The notes beneath the pieces were generated by a model, which saw only the letters and a program-made list of their open reading frames with translations, was not told the origin of the DNA and made no database searches. The translations under genes and the position numbers were made by a program. A stretch of DNA of 64,000 nucleotides. Origin: Leptasterias polaris. Taxonomy: Eukaryota; Echinodermata; Asteroidea; Forcipulatida; Asteriidae. The stretch is from the NCBI GenBank assembly GCA_037783415.1, contig JAZGTN010000170.1:4197501-4261500 (forward strand), in the 5' to 3' direction. Below are positions 13,201 through 28,905 of this stretch, one piece after another (the stretch's first letter is position 1; every line of letters starts with the position of its first letter).

Positions 13201-16200
13201 TCCTTTTAGTTGGTAAGCAGTTTGCAATAGCTAATTCTACTTTCTCGATAATAATACTTATGTACATTTGTACTGCGCTGGTATCCCTCTTGTGTTGTCA
13301 TTAAGAAAGACTCAGCTAGGGTCAAAACTCAGGCCATTAACAATTTTTGCATTTATACCATATGTCCATATAACCATATACCATATGGTTGGTAAAGCAG
13401 TTTGCAATAGCCAAGTCTATTTTCTTGATAACAACAGTAGGCGGTGTTTATACAGCACTCTTACACTGGGTACCACAGTGCTTTGTAAGAAACAAATAAA
13501 TAAATCACTATTTGCCATTTGCAATTCCACGAAGTGGCGTATCATAATATGCCATTTCATCTGTTGACACGGATAGTGCAAAAAATGCCTAGTACGAATT
13601 CTGCGTTTTCACGAAGTGGCGTATATGTTGACTTATTAAAGTGTAGCGTTTTCATGAAGGGACGTATGCATTGGTTTGCACGCAGCGCTCTGCGGGCATG
13701 CCTGGGTTTTTTTCGTTTTTACATAACGACAATTGTGTTTAAGATTTAATATATGTAACTAATCAAAACAGTTGCAAGATTGAAAACAAATTGAGGGTTC
13801 TAGGTACTATGAAGCAGTCAGCTTTATTTTGGGATTAAAATGCTTGTCAAAATTAAGAAAAAAAGTTTCCAAAACATCAGTTTGAAAAATTGTTCAACCA
13901 CGATTTTCTCCAAACACAGAAAATTGGCTGAGGCGCACCATACATTAGTTTGTGGCGTTACCAACGATTGTTCTCTGTGCACACTCAGAACTTTGTAAAC
14001 AAAAGAAATTTACCAGGTGAGTCTGCTGCTCAAGCCTCCAAATGCCCTCCCACCAAGGCAACCTGCAGGTTTGTGACTATTAAGGACTAAGACACTGCCC
14101 AATAAGACATTCAAACATCTTTTGGGCACCTGCATTTGAATATGGACCAAGTGTACCCTGGTTCAAACCCCGCCTTTGACCAGAGCCATGTGGATTGAGT
14201 TTTCAGCTCCTACCTAGTTACATGTACATAGTACATGCGTTTTTTCCCTCAGTTGTTACAAGTTCAGGGAAAAAGAAAAGGGAAAAACAGGATAAGTGTA
14301 CCCTGGTTCGAATCCTGCCTTGGACCAGAGCCATGTACATGTAGATTGGGTTTTCAGTTTCTACCTAGTTACAAGTTTAAGGAAGAAGAAAAAAGAGGAA
14401 CAGGTTCAGATCAATTTGTGCAGAAGACAGCGGCATCTCAAAGGGAAACATCTGAAAAAGATTGCAGCAGTAAACTTCACTTATTCCAAAGTTATTTTGC
14501 TGGAAATCACACAAAAAACTACACATGGCCTTTCAGTAAAGAAAGACAGAGAGAGAGAGAATGGCAGCAACCCCCAACAACAAGCCTCAAGCTTACTTGA
14601 TCTGTCAGTCATTGACCTTGACTTTGTGGCCCTAGACAGTGCCCCACCTCAACCGCCGCCAACACAAATGATTCGGACGGCAAACAAGCCCCGAGATTGC
14701 TGCCAGCTTAATGGCACTGGTAATTCCTTAGTTAACTCCCGCTGACACTTATGACCCGAGAATGTAACAAGTTGCTTCAAACTATTTAAAGGTTTGGATT
14801 TTTTTCTTTACTTTTAGGTACAGCATTTGCAATGGTTTGAAAGCTGTTGCCATTGTTTCATAAAAAAGTATGAAACTTTACTCCAAATAGTTTTTAGCAT
14901 CTTGTTAAAATCACCCTGGTTTTGGAGTCAGCCACAAAAGTTTCAGAGAACTTTACTGCCAGAAAAGTTGAACAAAATAAAGAGCTACATGTAACTGTTG
15001 AAACCTTCATGTAATTCTACAGGACTTAAAAGCAAAATGTAAGTTACTGGTATTTTGTCTGTCCATAAATCACAACCTAAAAAAAAGGTCTGTGACTTGA
15101 GACACTTTGCAAGTAATCACTGTCAAGTTCAGTGAATAATGACATTCACCAACAGAGGTGTAGTATACCACATACCCTGCCAGTAGTCAAGGACCCGCTT
15201 TAAAAGAGGGAAAAAAAAAAAAAAAAAAAAAAATTAAAAATACAGATGGATCAAATCGTTGATTCCACCAGCAGCTACCTCTACAACACACCGTCGTCAG
15301 CTGACTCAGTGATGCCACAAAGTCTGAGCAGGCATGAGCCTGTGCCCCCGAAAAAAAAGAAGGTAAAACGCCCTTGCAATAATCAGGTGGCACAGACTGT
15401 AGGAGCCGTTATAGGCACAGGTATGAGTCGGTACTTTTCTGTATTAGCAGGGGCTCACATTGGGCGAGCGATTCATCTTAATTGAATCACCTGGGTAGAC
15501 CGACTGGCTCGGCGCTTGACAAGAAAGACGATCTGTGACAGGCGCAGGGGATACACTTCCAGGGAGTTTGTTTCTATTCGGCTTTTCTAAGTCATTGGCG
15601 TTGTCAAGTGGAGACGCCGAGTCTGGATGGATCCGGGCAGGGACACAGAGTTTGAGTGTTTCCGGTAGTGTCAGTTGGGGCCAATACTGCCTATCACTTG
15701 ATGTCACTTACATTTCAGGCTTGTTCCAAAGATCCATGGGATGCATGCACTCAATACAGAAAAGGTATATTTTGTTCTCTGGTTGGTTGGGTGGAGCGAG
15801 GGTTAGGGGTCTGCATTAGGAAGGGGGAAGGGGTCACTTTTCAGTTGACCAAGTTATTTTTGGACGTGTCTTTACCACAGGACCCTCTTCCAAATTTCTG
15901 CAAACTGTAGCAGAACAATCTTCCCCAGCTGGAACATTTTGGGGCAATTTTTCCTCTTAAAATTAAAATCAGAAAACGTTAAGAATCTCACGCAAATTGC
16001 ATGCTCACAAGGTTTTGATACAACTATAGAAGTACCTTTTGAATGACAACAGCTCAGAGAGATTTGAGAGACACTGGATGTCTTGATCAACGTTAATCCA
16101 CAGTGTCTTAAGGACAATTTATTTATTTCCTTTTTGAAGAGCATATAATTGCCTTCAAAACTGACTCCACAGCGGCAATTACGAAGAACTTCAACTTGTG

Positions 16201-19200
16201 AACAACATCCCAAGGCTTGGGATCATTCTCACTGAGACTCAAAACCTTTTGATGATGATGTCCAACGACACTTTCTTAATTGCCACAGACAGGCAATTAG
16301 CTACTGATAGTGCGCAACTGTCACGTTGCGGCAACCCGACTACTACCGACAGCCACAAAGCGTGTCAATTAGCACAACTGGCACCAGGTGGACTTTGCGG
16401 TGGGGGAACAACTGTTACCGGAGACTCTTGCAAAGTACTCTCAAAGTACTTTGCAATCCTTACAATGAGTAAACACACTTTATACTACCGTGACTAAGTT
16501 CGAACCACACCTATGTAAGAAGAAGTGGCTTACGGAGGCCACCTGCCCCCAGCCAGACTGAGTGTGGTGAGCTGCTTTTTTAATGTTTGAAGCTGTGCGA
16601 TGATTTGTGGGGTACTGCAAAAGTGTCACGTCACCCTTCCTGACATGCCGCTTTGGCTACAGGTCCTTGACCGCCAATGTGTCAGAGCCCTGGATGGGTA
16701 AACCACTGACAGCTTAGAGTGAGAGAAGCCAGAGACAAAACTCATTCTTGTAGTGGTGTCTACACCTTGTCAAAACACGACAGACTTTAAACATTCATCA
16801 ATTTGGACCTTGCCTTGTCAAATATAAGATTTCACCAGTCATGCCTTTCATACTCTGAATAAATTTTTAACTCCTTTGTATAAAACGTCCCACCATCAGT
16901 AAATCATTTCTACAGCAAAAAAAGAAAAGAAAGATGCAACACCAGCAAAAACTGAACTGATTTCTGGAGCTACCAGTAAAAACTTGCCTTTTCATTTTTG
17001 TCAAACCCTGAAATCTAAAAACTAAAAATCAAAGCTAAAAACATAAAACAAAATACACAGCACATGTCCTCACACTGACGACCACATGAAAAGCCTCCAG
17101 ACACATTTCGCTACATGTACATAAACCTTTCAGCTCAGAAGCTCAATCAATACTGTTGCATATGATCTACAGCGTATGTTGAATCTGCTCCTCCACTGCA
17201 AGGAGAACAGCACTGGTGGTGCATTGTTATCTCCTACATGAATATGTACATAAGTGCATTCCCATTATACATGTCATCAGCTACATGACTGCATGGAGCA
17301 ATAAAGCCCACTTCATACTTCATACTTCAAGCAAAAGCGAAGCAAATTTTGGTGACGCAATAATGGGTATGCCCCGTTTTTCCATTCGTGACACAAGTAA
17401 ACTCACTTTGCTTTCACTTTCACATGTTGCATGGTCCGGACTTAAGGCTTCAATTTTCTAAATTTTCTGGTGTTATTAAAGATCCACAAGTTAACCCTCC
17501 TACTATCTGACCATTCATTATTATCCATTGACTTTCTAAGTCCAGTGGAAAAAAAAAAAACCTCAATCAAGAGCAGATTTCTAATAACCATCAGACCACT
17601 GAGCATGCCAAGTAATGAGTGGCTAGTGGTTGTTTCCAATGACAGAAACTTTGCATACCTAATCACCAGGTCACCGAGCATGCCCTATGATAAGAAGCTA
17701 GTGATTGTTTCCAATGACAGAAACTTTGCATACCTAATCACCAGGTCACGGAGCATGCCCTATGATAAGAGGCTAGCGGTTGTTTCCAATAACAAAAACT
17801 TTGCATCCCTTATCACCAGGTAGCCTGAACTAACTCTTCTTATGAACCTTGCCTTGCATTTTATTAAATTGCCGATACCTGCTTATTACGTAGGCCAACA
17901 TGGGCTTCCATGCTCAGAGGGCTGAGTCAAGGTGAGTGTAGTTCAACTTCCTGTCCTGAACCAATACTGGCAACCTGTTCATCACCAATTGAGGGCGCTA
18001 TTCCATCAGTACAGGGGGTAACACAGTAAATATTTATGTTGTATGTCAAAAACAGCTATCTTCCATAATAGATACACTGGCTCACTGCTGACTCAACATA
18101 TAAAACACACCTTAATTTTCAAACACCACTGTCAGAGACTGGCCCACTATTCACCACTGGAGGGCTACAGCATGCATATTGGGGTCGTCCAGATTTTCCT
18201 GCTTACTTTTCAAGACCAACCCTATCCCCATAACATAGTACTGGTGGGAGTTTTTTTGTGACAAACTACTAACGCACATCATGCAGTGCCTCCTATACAG
18301 CATAACATGTGTATACAAAATTATACTAGGTTACGTAAACAGTAAACAAATATCATGTACCAGGTACCTTACATTTTCTCTCATGTTTTGACCTTTGACA
18401 AACTTTCTAAAACAACTCTAAGCACAAGGAGAGAAAACACTGTAAATTGTTTTGCCTTCTTTACAAGTTCATGCAAGGGGAAAATACTCTGAAAACCATT
18501 AGACCCCTTACATAACGTGCAACGCTGCTGGTTTGCTGAGGTCACACGCACATTTTTACGCACCAAGAACAGCTATCGCCAAACGATCTGCCTCCTCTCT
18601 TGCATCAGTGTGGGTGCTGTTTTAAAGTGTGACGTCATAAGCAAGGGGTCTGTCTATGCATACTCCAGAACTTAGACAAACAAACTGTAACACAGTCTCT
18701 GAGGATTTGCAATAATAATCTATCATTCTAAAAGTAGAACTTCTCTACATTTTGAATCCAATTCTGGGGCTGAAATTTCTGTTTTGTTAATCTATTAAAT
18801 CTATGTGAAGTTTAAGAAGGCGCTCTCAAGTGGACAGGGAAGTTGTGGCCGAGCGCTTAAGAGCATCAAGTTCTCGTGACTGAGTCATCAGGGTGTGGGT
18901 TCGAATCCCGGTCATGACACTTGTGTCCTTGAGCAAGACACTGAGCTATAATTGCTTGTCAACACACAGGGTTAAATGGGTACCTGTGAGGGCAGAGATG
19001 GTTCTTGTGATTGATTTAACTTGATGCAGTACATATTTGGCAGCACATGCTGTACACTCCCAAGGGAGCTGAGATGGTTTAAGGAATAAAATAAACGGCC
19101 CAGTGCCCAGGGGGTAATAATGTTGGAGCGCCATGAGCGTCACTGAGTGACGGATTTTTGCGTTATAAAAAATCCCACTATTAGTGCACCGGGCACAAGA

Positions 19201-22200
19201 TATGGGTTCATGTTATTGCACTAGTGTCCTCGAGTAGGACGTTTAACCATAATTGCTTCATCGACCAGCTGGGATGTTAAGCTGTAGCTCCCGTTGTGTT
19301 GTGTAATGAATGTGTAAAAGAACCCAGTGCAACAGTGTTGCCGGCATGATTGGCTGCAATATGCACTGATTCACCTTGTACATGTACACCCATACAAGAT
19401 ACTATATTATAAAATTGGTCGTATAATCCAATCACAGGACCGCATTCCTGTCAAAAAATAAATTGCGCTTATAGACATTTGTCAGGCGTAGATAAAGCAC
19501 TAGATTATCGTGTCAGTGCAAATCTCCTGAAATAGCACTTTTACAAGCAAGTTTGATGTTAAAATGTTGTATCTCGCTTAAAATAACCCGGATGTACACA
19601 CAAGCATAGTAAAATCGAGATACAATGTTTTTGCACTGACGTTACTATATAAGAACTGCATTTTTAGTATCATTATTATTGATGTACCTACCCTCATACC
19701 AGTCATGTTGTACTGTATTGTGCGGATACTGACGAGCACTATCAGACCACCAAGGGTTATTTCAGACAAAATTCTTTCAGTATACCACGAGATGTTTTTC
19801 ACGACCTGCACCGACAAAAATAAAAGTGGATAACAACGGGTCTTACAATTTGGTCAACATTGATTAAGGTCAGTATAAACAGGGTCTGTGGAGGGTGCTT
19901 GGATACGAGGATGTCCAAGGCGGATCTGGATTGATGATATCAAGGACTGGACGGGAAAAAGACTGGGGAAGGGGGGATGAAAACTGGATGAAAACCGAGA
20001 AGAATTGAGCCAAATCGTCAAGAGTGCAAGGTCGTCACCAACGACTGCGAGGCTTATTCAACATATTGACATGGTTTGTCTTTAACTTTTTCGATGACTA
20101 GCCAGCAGGACCAGGGCCCAATTTCATAAACCCTGTAAGCACAAAAACTTGCTAAGCACAGAAAAACTTTGCCTAACAGAAACAGGTTACCTGCCAACAT
20201 TCCATAAAGTTAACATGATTGCGACCAGTGCCCCACTCATTCTTTGCTAAGCAAAGACATTTTCCAAGCAGTATTTTCTGCTACACAGCTTTATGAAACT
20301 GGGCCCAGGTAGCTTGTCGTTTTACTAGTCCGCCAGCTGATCACTTGGCCGTATTTCTTATCAAGTAGAGATGCTTTTCAACACTAGCCAGCCAGCCAGA
20401 CCACTTGGAAAGATTTTTGACTGGTCCTCAGGAGTTTCAACTAGCATTTAGCCTACGGACCACTGTTAAGAGAGAACATTGGATGATGATGCCGATGATG
20501 ATGATAAATAGACTGAGTCATTAAGTCCAACCCGCCCTGCCACCCACCAAGGCAACTAACAAGCTACCGAATGATTGAAATAAACCTGAATGAGAAGAGC
20601 AAAATCATGTGTGCATGAAAACATAACTGAAAGGAGTAGTAGCTAAAAAAGAAACCCTAGTTTGCGCGCTAATCAAACTGAATTATTTTGTTCTGAAATC
20701 GACCAGGAAAACTTGTATTATTGTACTGGGTTAAAATAATTTTGTATTTGAAGCGATTCTAGCAATGCCTACCAGTTCATGGACGCTCTTGTTGAATGCG
20801 TCGTCTTCACTGAGGATGAGGAGCACAATGAGAGCCATGTAGATGTGATGGAAGTTGCGATCTTGAGCGTAGTATAAGATCTTGAGAAGTGGTATCACCT
20901 GCAAAGGATAAATGAGAAGACTTTACTACTGATCAGGTTTACTATTGATCAAGTGTCTCCAAACTCATGAACTCTCACAATGTTCTATTGGCAATAGACT
21001 GTGCAAGTCTTGCACGTATTCAAACATTGGGACCCGCTAAAGAGCGTGAGTTTGTTCCCTTCATGCTCAAAGCAGTGTACAAGGGAACAAAGGGGTTCCA
21101 AAAATGTTTCATTACATGCAAAACTTGCACGATCCATAGACTGTGTAAATCTCAGGTGTATTGAAAATGAGAAAACAAAACCAACGAAGTTAAATCAAAT
21201 ATTCTTAGTAAATTATATTGATACAAAGTTCTTGAAATCAAAAATACCCATTGCAATTTGTTATAAATTTAATTTCAATTTTGCCTTACAAATAATTTGT
21301 TAAAATTAACATTGAAACAAAATTAAAACTTGGGACGAGGATGCTTACGTTTTAGAAACCCCATTTGAAAAATCACTCCCGAATTTGTGTGCCCGTAGCA
21401 TAGGTTTAATGATAACATAATCGTCAGTTGGGCAAAGTTCTTAATTGTTTATTAGTAACCCAAAAAATGAGACTGAGTCTTATCCTCATGACTTCTTTCA
21501 TTTGTTAAATACATTATACTTTCATACAATTTAATGCTAAATTTTACTTTCCCAACAACATGATATAAAAAGTGCAATTGTAAGTAAACATACCAACTGG
21601 TCAATGTTTGTTTTGGACAGGATGTACGTTCTGAAGTTAAGATTCTGATGGAGGAGTGAGTAAAGGAGTAGTGTAGCTTGATCTTCCTTCAGGTGGTTGC
21701 AGAACGCCTCGTACAGGTTGGCAAAGTTGGTCTTAAAGAGCGGCATGGAACCTCCTGGAGTCCCGGCTGAGCCGCCTTCTGAGGAGAAAATGAGACCATT
21801 TTAAGGTAGTCGGGAATATTCTTTCTGAAATGAGACAATCTAGCTTCTTGAAATCTAATCATTGGTGTAACCAGAGGGAGAGGAGGGGGGGGGGGAAATC
21901 TGATCAGAACCCTTGTCCCCCTTTTGCCCATTCCCTCGCCCAACCAAATGAAATGATAAGCCATTTTTATATAGCGCATATCACCGTGAGGTCCCTATGC
22001 GCTGTGAAGGGAAATTAACAATTGTACAAAGTAAAAAGATATGTTTTCACACGAGTTTTGAATTGTTCCGATGTCTCAGCCTGTTTAACGACCTCTGGAA
22101 GACTGTTCCATGACTGAACTTCTGCATATTGGAAAGAGCGCGAACCATACGACTTGGTTTTGATAACTGGGGGAGTCAGAAAGGACTTATGTGAAGATCG

Positions 22201-25200
22201 CAGATTTCTAGCTGGTTTATACTCATGAACTAAACTTTGAAGATAAACAGGGGCAATGCAATGGATACACTGATAGGTCAGAACCAAAATTTTGAAATCT
22301 ATTCTAGCTCGTATTACTAGCCAATGTAAATCTTTTAGAATGAGTGTTATGGATTCCCGAGTGCGAGTTCTGGTGACAAGTCTAGCAGAGGAATTTTGTA
22401 AACGCTGCAATCTAGCGTTATAAAAAATATGGCTTGGCCCCCGCTTTCCCCCAAATGAAAACGCCCAGTTACATCATTGAATCAAACAGATTTACACAAT
22501 CTCATACTTGAGTATGAGTACAGAAAAAACCATTCTTAAGCACTAGACCTCTGTCTTGCAACCTAATAGACCTCTGTGCTGGTTTTGCCATCTTGTTCCT
22601 CTCCTAACCTAATAGACCTCTGTGCTGGTTTTGCCATCTTGTTCCTCTCCTAACCTAATAGACCTCTGTGCTGGTTTTGCCATCTTGTTCCTCTCCTATG
22701 CCCAATTTCACAGAGTTTTTTAAGAACAAAAAGTAGCCGAGCACAACAAAATTGTGCTTACTAGAATAAGTTTACCAGCCAAAATACCATGTCGCGTGTT
22801 TAGTTTGTGACCGGTATCCTCCTCATTTCTGCTTACCAGACAAATGTTTTTAGCAATATTTTCTGCTTAAAGTACATGTAGCTCTATGAAATTAGGACCT
22901 GGTCAAAGAGCTGACATCGAACCGAGGCTAGCAGGGAAAATAGTAAGGTTCTAAAATGAGGCATGATGAGAATCAATCAGAGACTTTGGTCTGCCAGAAA
23001 AGAAAGGAATTCTGAGACTTGAGGATAAAACCTTACCTTGTGAATTTGAGAAGGTACAGAGAGCAATTCTGTAAGGGTTGTGTACGCCCTTCTCGTATGT
23101 GTAGTGATTGGTCAGAACCATGAGGAGCAACAGACTCTGATTGGCTAATAAACCCCTGTCCTCTTGCTCCTCCTTGTTGGACTTGGAGCCGTAACCGAGG
23201 GTCAGGACTGCCCACAGACCGGCTGTGATTGGATACAAACAAATTGTGAGCAAAAACATGAGCAACAAAACAATAATAAATAACAGTAACAGGCATTTAG
23301 AGTTCGCTCTTACACTGAGTACCACAGCGCTTTACAACAAAACAGTACAATAAGCAAAACATGAATCAGCCTACTTGTGTTTTACCGGCATTTGAGGTGA
23401 TGCGCATAGGGTGACCTGCAACATGTCTATCAGAGTTGCCAACATTTGCATCTTGCAATCAGGGAGATTTTGTATAACACTCAGGGAGATATTGAGAATT
23501 GGATTCAATATAGTGGGGAAAAAGTTTCCATAATTCGGAGATTTTTTAATTTGTTCATCAGAACATGGAACAATTTGTTTGATTTCAGGGAACTTTCTGC
23601 AGAATCAGGGAGAGTTGGCAGCTCTGCATCTACATGTACATTATATTATGCAATTTGACTCCCAAAATAGCAGACCATGGGTAGAGTGTAGCCGTGTGTG
23701 ATGTCAGAGCAAGGGGTTTACTGTTTTTTGTATACAAAAGATAGGTAGGTCTCAAATAATGATGAGAAGCTGAAATTCATCTTGGTAACGGAAAATTGCT
23801 TCTCCAGGTTTAAAAGCAGCCAACATTGCCAAAGACCAGTATTTGCACATTGTGTGACCCAACAATACATGAAATTGAAATAAAACTTTTGTGAAAATTT
23901 AAGCTCAATCGGTCATCAGAGTCACAAGAAAATGGTGAAAAACCCATCATTGTTTTCAAATATCGGATTTTTGACTCGTGAGTTCAAAACTAATTGTTTT
24001 ACTCTCTCAATTCCTGTAGCATTTCAGGCAAAAACAGTTCAAGGGAAGTTTTCCACGATGACCATCTCTGTAACAAGTAAGTTATGTGTAAATCTGTGAA
24101 CATTTATATTTTCAATCTATTACCAACGTTTGCACACCCTTAAAAAGGTAAATAATTTTTGGGGGGGGGTCATTGATTTTTAGGAATTAATTAAGTTCCA
24201 CCATTTAGTTTCAATAAACTCCAATCAAGCAGAAATATTTCTCTTGAAAAAAGTTTCTCTGAATGACTGGTATTGATGTGAATTTTTTGTCAGTGAGATT
24301 TCAAACTGAAATGAATAACTTCCAGTATTATTATGTTTTTAAATGCAGCCAAACAACATTTTGCTTTCCAATATCTTACTATCATTGTGACCAATAGTGT
24401 GAACTATTCTTCCTATGCGTTGAACATGTTGAAAAGACAATGTTTAATTTTTTGAGATCTCAAATTTGTCCACCACACCCTAACTCACTAGCATCTTTGG
24501 CTGCAGACCCTTCAAAATCCTCCACTCTGTGGTAACTCATCAAACAAATTTTTGGACTTGAATAGATCCCTCGCATTGGCCACCGTCTTTGATGTCAAAG
24601 AAGGGAAACGTACACGCGTGTACGCGCTGCGCACGACTCTCAGCCAATGATTGCTCTTCAATGACCTCAGTGAGGGGACTGTTTGGGGCTTGTGATGTCA
24701 TATGCAAGGGGTCTTTAAGATTGGTATGCCTGGCCCAGTGGTAAGCAAATGGTAATTGGGGTCTATAGTCTCAAATTCTCCAAATCCCAGAAAATTTCCT
24801 AAAGAGGTTTTGGGAAGGTTGGGGTTCTTCTATTGGGCTGCATACCTGCTACAGCGGCCGTGATACCATACAGGAAGCTAGGAGATGCTTCTTGGTGTTT
24901 CAGTAACTCCACTGGACACTCCTCATGCTTCGTGAAATGATCCAGTAAGACCTTCACCAAGATGTGGGCATCCTTTGCACTGTAGAGAGACAAAGACAAT
25001 ACTTGGTGATGAACAATAAATAAACATTGCTCTGTGCAGATCTGATGTTTCTCTCTTGTATGGGCAAGGCAGTTTTTCCCTTGGTATATAGGGCATGTCT
25101 ATGAGTGAAATGTAAACCTGTACTGGAACATTTCAAGGGGCACCAAGGTAATGACCAGGGCCAATGGGGGCAATTGCCTTTCTTGCCTCCATGAACTATC

Positions 25201-28200
25201 AGGCCTGTTGCTAATCCTACATAGACCGTGCAACCTGTGACATCACATGTTTTCAAAAGACCCACGACGACTTCCTTCTGGCAAGAAGCTCGATGGAAAA
25301 AAGAAACATGAACTATTATATTTTATGGAGATTGGACCATACAATTTATGATATGAAGAAAGGAAGCACATCTCATGTTTGGCTGTTATTTGTACAATTC
25401 TTCAATTGATGTGGCAATTATGACACAAAACGTTAACTTATTTCTCACGTTAACTTGCCATGAAATGACCTGGAATGCACAACTTCAGTCTTTTTGTAAA
25501 ACAAAGTGACGTTACTTGTATACTTTATTTTTGCATTCTTTGACCATTTACTGTGCAAAAACTTGTGTGTATTCAAACATTTAAGTGCAAGATTTATTTT
25601 CCTTCACACATTAAAGCAGTACGTTGAAACCCAAGGTTAAAATAAGGAAACTTGCAGTCTGCCTATTCACATTTTTCTCTGATGTAGCTACCCTCCACCC
25701 ACCCCCCAACCCCTGGGAAATCAAGACTGTGATCTGCCTTACCAGTTGCCTTGCATCATGCAATCAAAGAAGAGTGTCTTATGCGCTATTCTAGGAATTA
25801 ACATCTGAACAGACAGCATGATCAAAAGGGTGTTGATCGTCTCAAGGTGCAGAACGTAACTGAAGTTCCTGTAATTGAAATAGATATTGTAAACTTCAGT
25901 CATCTTTGCATCGACACGTCTTTTCATACAAACCAATGCAACCAATCCTAGGCTGGAAGGTCAAGTAGTCTGGCACCACTTTTGAACAATGAGAATCAGT
26001 ATTTATTATAGTTGTAGAATGCAGGATACATGTCGTAAACCGTGCCTGATATGGGGCAAAGGGTATCCACCCCCCCCCCACCAATCCCCCCCCCCCAATC
26101 ATGCCAATATGTTCCATACTTCATCACACTATTTTCCTCTTGTACCCCAACACCCCCCCCTAAAATCCTCTAAAGATTTTCTGAGACTCCAAGCACACAA
26201 TGAAGACACAATAGGAGGGGTACACCACGCCCCGTATAGAGGACCAAGTGTATGTACAGGCCCTTTACTTACATGTAGTCCCAGTAAGGGCAAGGCAGTT
26301 TTTCACTGATCAAGGGCACCTCTATGAGTACAATGTAGATTTCTACTGGAACAATTTAAGGAGGGCACCAAGGCCATGGGCATGGGGCATGGAGACATTT
26401 TGCCTCCATGAAGCACATGTCTCAGGACTGCATCAAAGATGGGTGAATACCATGGGTGAATGAACCACCATGTGCCTATAATGAACCATGGCGGTTCATT
26501 ATAGGCACAGGATGCACTAAAACCAGTACATGTACCAATCCTCCAGAGAAATTTTTCCAATTTAAATACTGTCAAAGCTAAAACAAATTCATGGGAAAGC
26601 CCCCCCCCCCCCCCACTTTGAAATCACTAGTGTTTATTTTGATTGTCGCAATTGAATCAAACACGCACATGTACTGTGTACGAACATGCACAAGAATTCC
26701 TGAAAGACAACATAAAACAGTCTTCCAATTGTTACCACAAAAACATGACCACCTAAACTGATGAAACTTTCACTTCTTCAAGTTATTTGGTCTTCTGAGG
26801 GTACCACAATCAATATTAAAAAAAAAATTAACACTTTTTATTTGTATTTGGAAAGAAATAATTTATCTCAGGTGGCTAGCTGTTTTTCGCAGTATTATGA
26901 CCCCTGTAAACGAATGCATTGGAGCGAAGTATTCACAAAGCTGAACAGGCTGAACAAAGTTTCTCAGACAAGTGATTTTTTCGTCAGTTTGTTTGTGTTG
27001 AAATGAGGATACTCTTCACACAAAAATGACAATATTTGAAGAAAAAATGGTTAGTTATTAACTAATTAATGATGTTGTGGGGTCAGCTCCAATAGGGCTT
27101 CTGACCTTCAGGGTTTTAAACACAAAATTTCAATGTGCACATTTCAAGTTCAAATTAGTAACTTGCATTCTTAATTTGTTTGTTTAATTATTTTGTGTTG
27201 CTCCTTTTGACGTCTATTTTATATGTGTCTTTCAATCTTTCAAAGTTTAGTATTGATGTCCTTCTCTTTTAACAATTTTGATGGTGCAATATTTATTTTT
27301 TTTTTTTTAATAATACGGTATTTGTACTGAGGGCCTCCATGGGAAGCAGTGCTGGGCGCTGATCGGAGTTTACCCTCATTAAAGATGACGTAAATAAATA
27401 ATAAATACTTAAAAACTACAAGCTTTTAGTTCTGTCTTACATGACGGGAACTTCCACCATCAGGGTCACCAGGGAGTGTAAGAATTCCTCCAGTAGTGTC
27501 TCAATAGACCCACTCTCCCCGTCAATCCCCTCCAGGCCATCCTCCAGGAAGGCTGCCGTCCGAGCGGGGTTGGAGACGATCACAGAGAGATGCTGGATGA
27601 TGCGTCCCTCCGACAGATTCTCCAGGAAGTACTTGAGAGCACTTCGGACGATGAAGAGAGCGTTGTACGTCCGCCAGATGAAGACGTGGCTGTTGGAAGA
27701 GATGCGAGGTTTGAATTCATGAGAGTCAGAAACAAGAATGAGATAATAACTTTTCTTGCAATAGTGTAATTTTCAAAACATTACCTGAACATCATCGTGT
27801 AAATGTAACTTTTTGCTTACAAAACCAATCAGGACGTTGCAGTAACACAATCACGTCGCCGTCTGAACAATTAGAGGACAAAGAGAAGTCCCTGATTTAC
27901 CAAGTTGAAAAACATACTGCTTAACAAACCCTCTGTGACTATCATCTCTTTAAGTTGAACTGTGATGTTACATTTCTCCAGCAATTTAAGACGAATGCAT
28001 TGTAGATTTGTTTTGCAACACAAGATTTATCCTCCCACTGTCTGACCGTTCATTATTCAGTATCATCCATTTGAATATTCAGATGTACAAAACTTTTTTC
28101 ATTGCAAAAAAAAAAATGGAAATGCCCTAGCACTATAAATTTTGAACAGTGTTTTTCAATTTCCTAATTGCATATAACACAAAAGAGGAAACCAGCGGAT

Positions 28201-28865
28201 CATATGAAATCTTGCATGCCTGATGCACTATGCCTGCAATATGAGCAGAATTCTCCCTAATTCTCTCTAAGTGGTCCGGCTGGCTAGTTCAATGCTGAAA
28301 AGCATCATTGTTTCACATGAAACATGGACCAGTGAAAAAACTGGCGGACCAGTGAAATGACATGCTAACTGGTCCTGCTGGCCAGCCTCTGGACACAATG
28401 AGGGCAAACCCTGATGAGTTCAATGCACAGTACAGAGATAGTTCAGTGCATACACGTTGTGCCCCCATACACATCCCAACCAGGCAGTCGATTGGTTTTG
28501 AATTAATAGATAGTCAACTCACTCGCATATGATAGTACGAGGATACCAACAGTTAATCAGAGCTATTTAGGAAAATTCAGTTCAGACTTTCCCTGACACT
28601 GTTGCAACATGCTAAGACAATATTAAGAATTCTCAGAATGATTTTATTTCTGAACCAACCTAGCACCAGGTCCCAGTTTCCTAAAGAAGGTAAGCAGAAG
28701 TTTTCTACTTACTAGGCTTACAAAATTATCTATTTAATAAATACTGCTATCCACAAGAGATGCAGAATATTCGCTACCTTGCTGGCGGGTTTTGTAATCA
28801 GATGAGTGACGCACTCCATTGCAGTGTTGTAGGTCTCGAGACCGGTCTCGAGACCACTTTTTGCG

Positions 28866-28905
<40 letters not shown>

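Larger units (their letters stand above)
7711..19691. other. DYM intron 9 (~12 kb), repeats only
   Basis: No exon with homology or convincing splice structure was recognised in either strand. Contents that can be named: a GGCCCAATTT-type MITE (10696-10891), a degenerate ~125-bp duplication (12175-12420), GCCTTCGAGAAAGACT-type repeats (10196-10300, 13090-13440), a duplicated tRNA-like segment (14130-14370), a 75-bp tandem array (17580-17822) and a tRNA-derived SINE (18838-19150). Open frames here are short and lack support. Confidence 0.6.

Noticed and set aside
13500..13720. Repeated CACGAAGTGGCGTAT words as a regulatory array
   Set aside because: Only two or three imperfect occurrences with irregular spacing; likely decayed repeat.
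15246..15485. 79-codon plus-strand frame with a [10 protein letters not shown] basic stretch
   Set aside because: Looks like a nuclear localisation signal, but there is no homology, splice site or conserved context; it sits next to a poly-A run in a DYM intron.
18838..18930. tRNA-Leu/Ser gene
   Set aside because: The tRNA-like head continues into a repeat body found again nearby, so it is a SINE.
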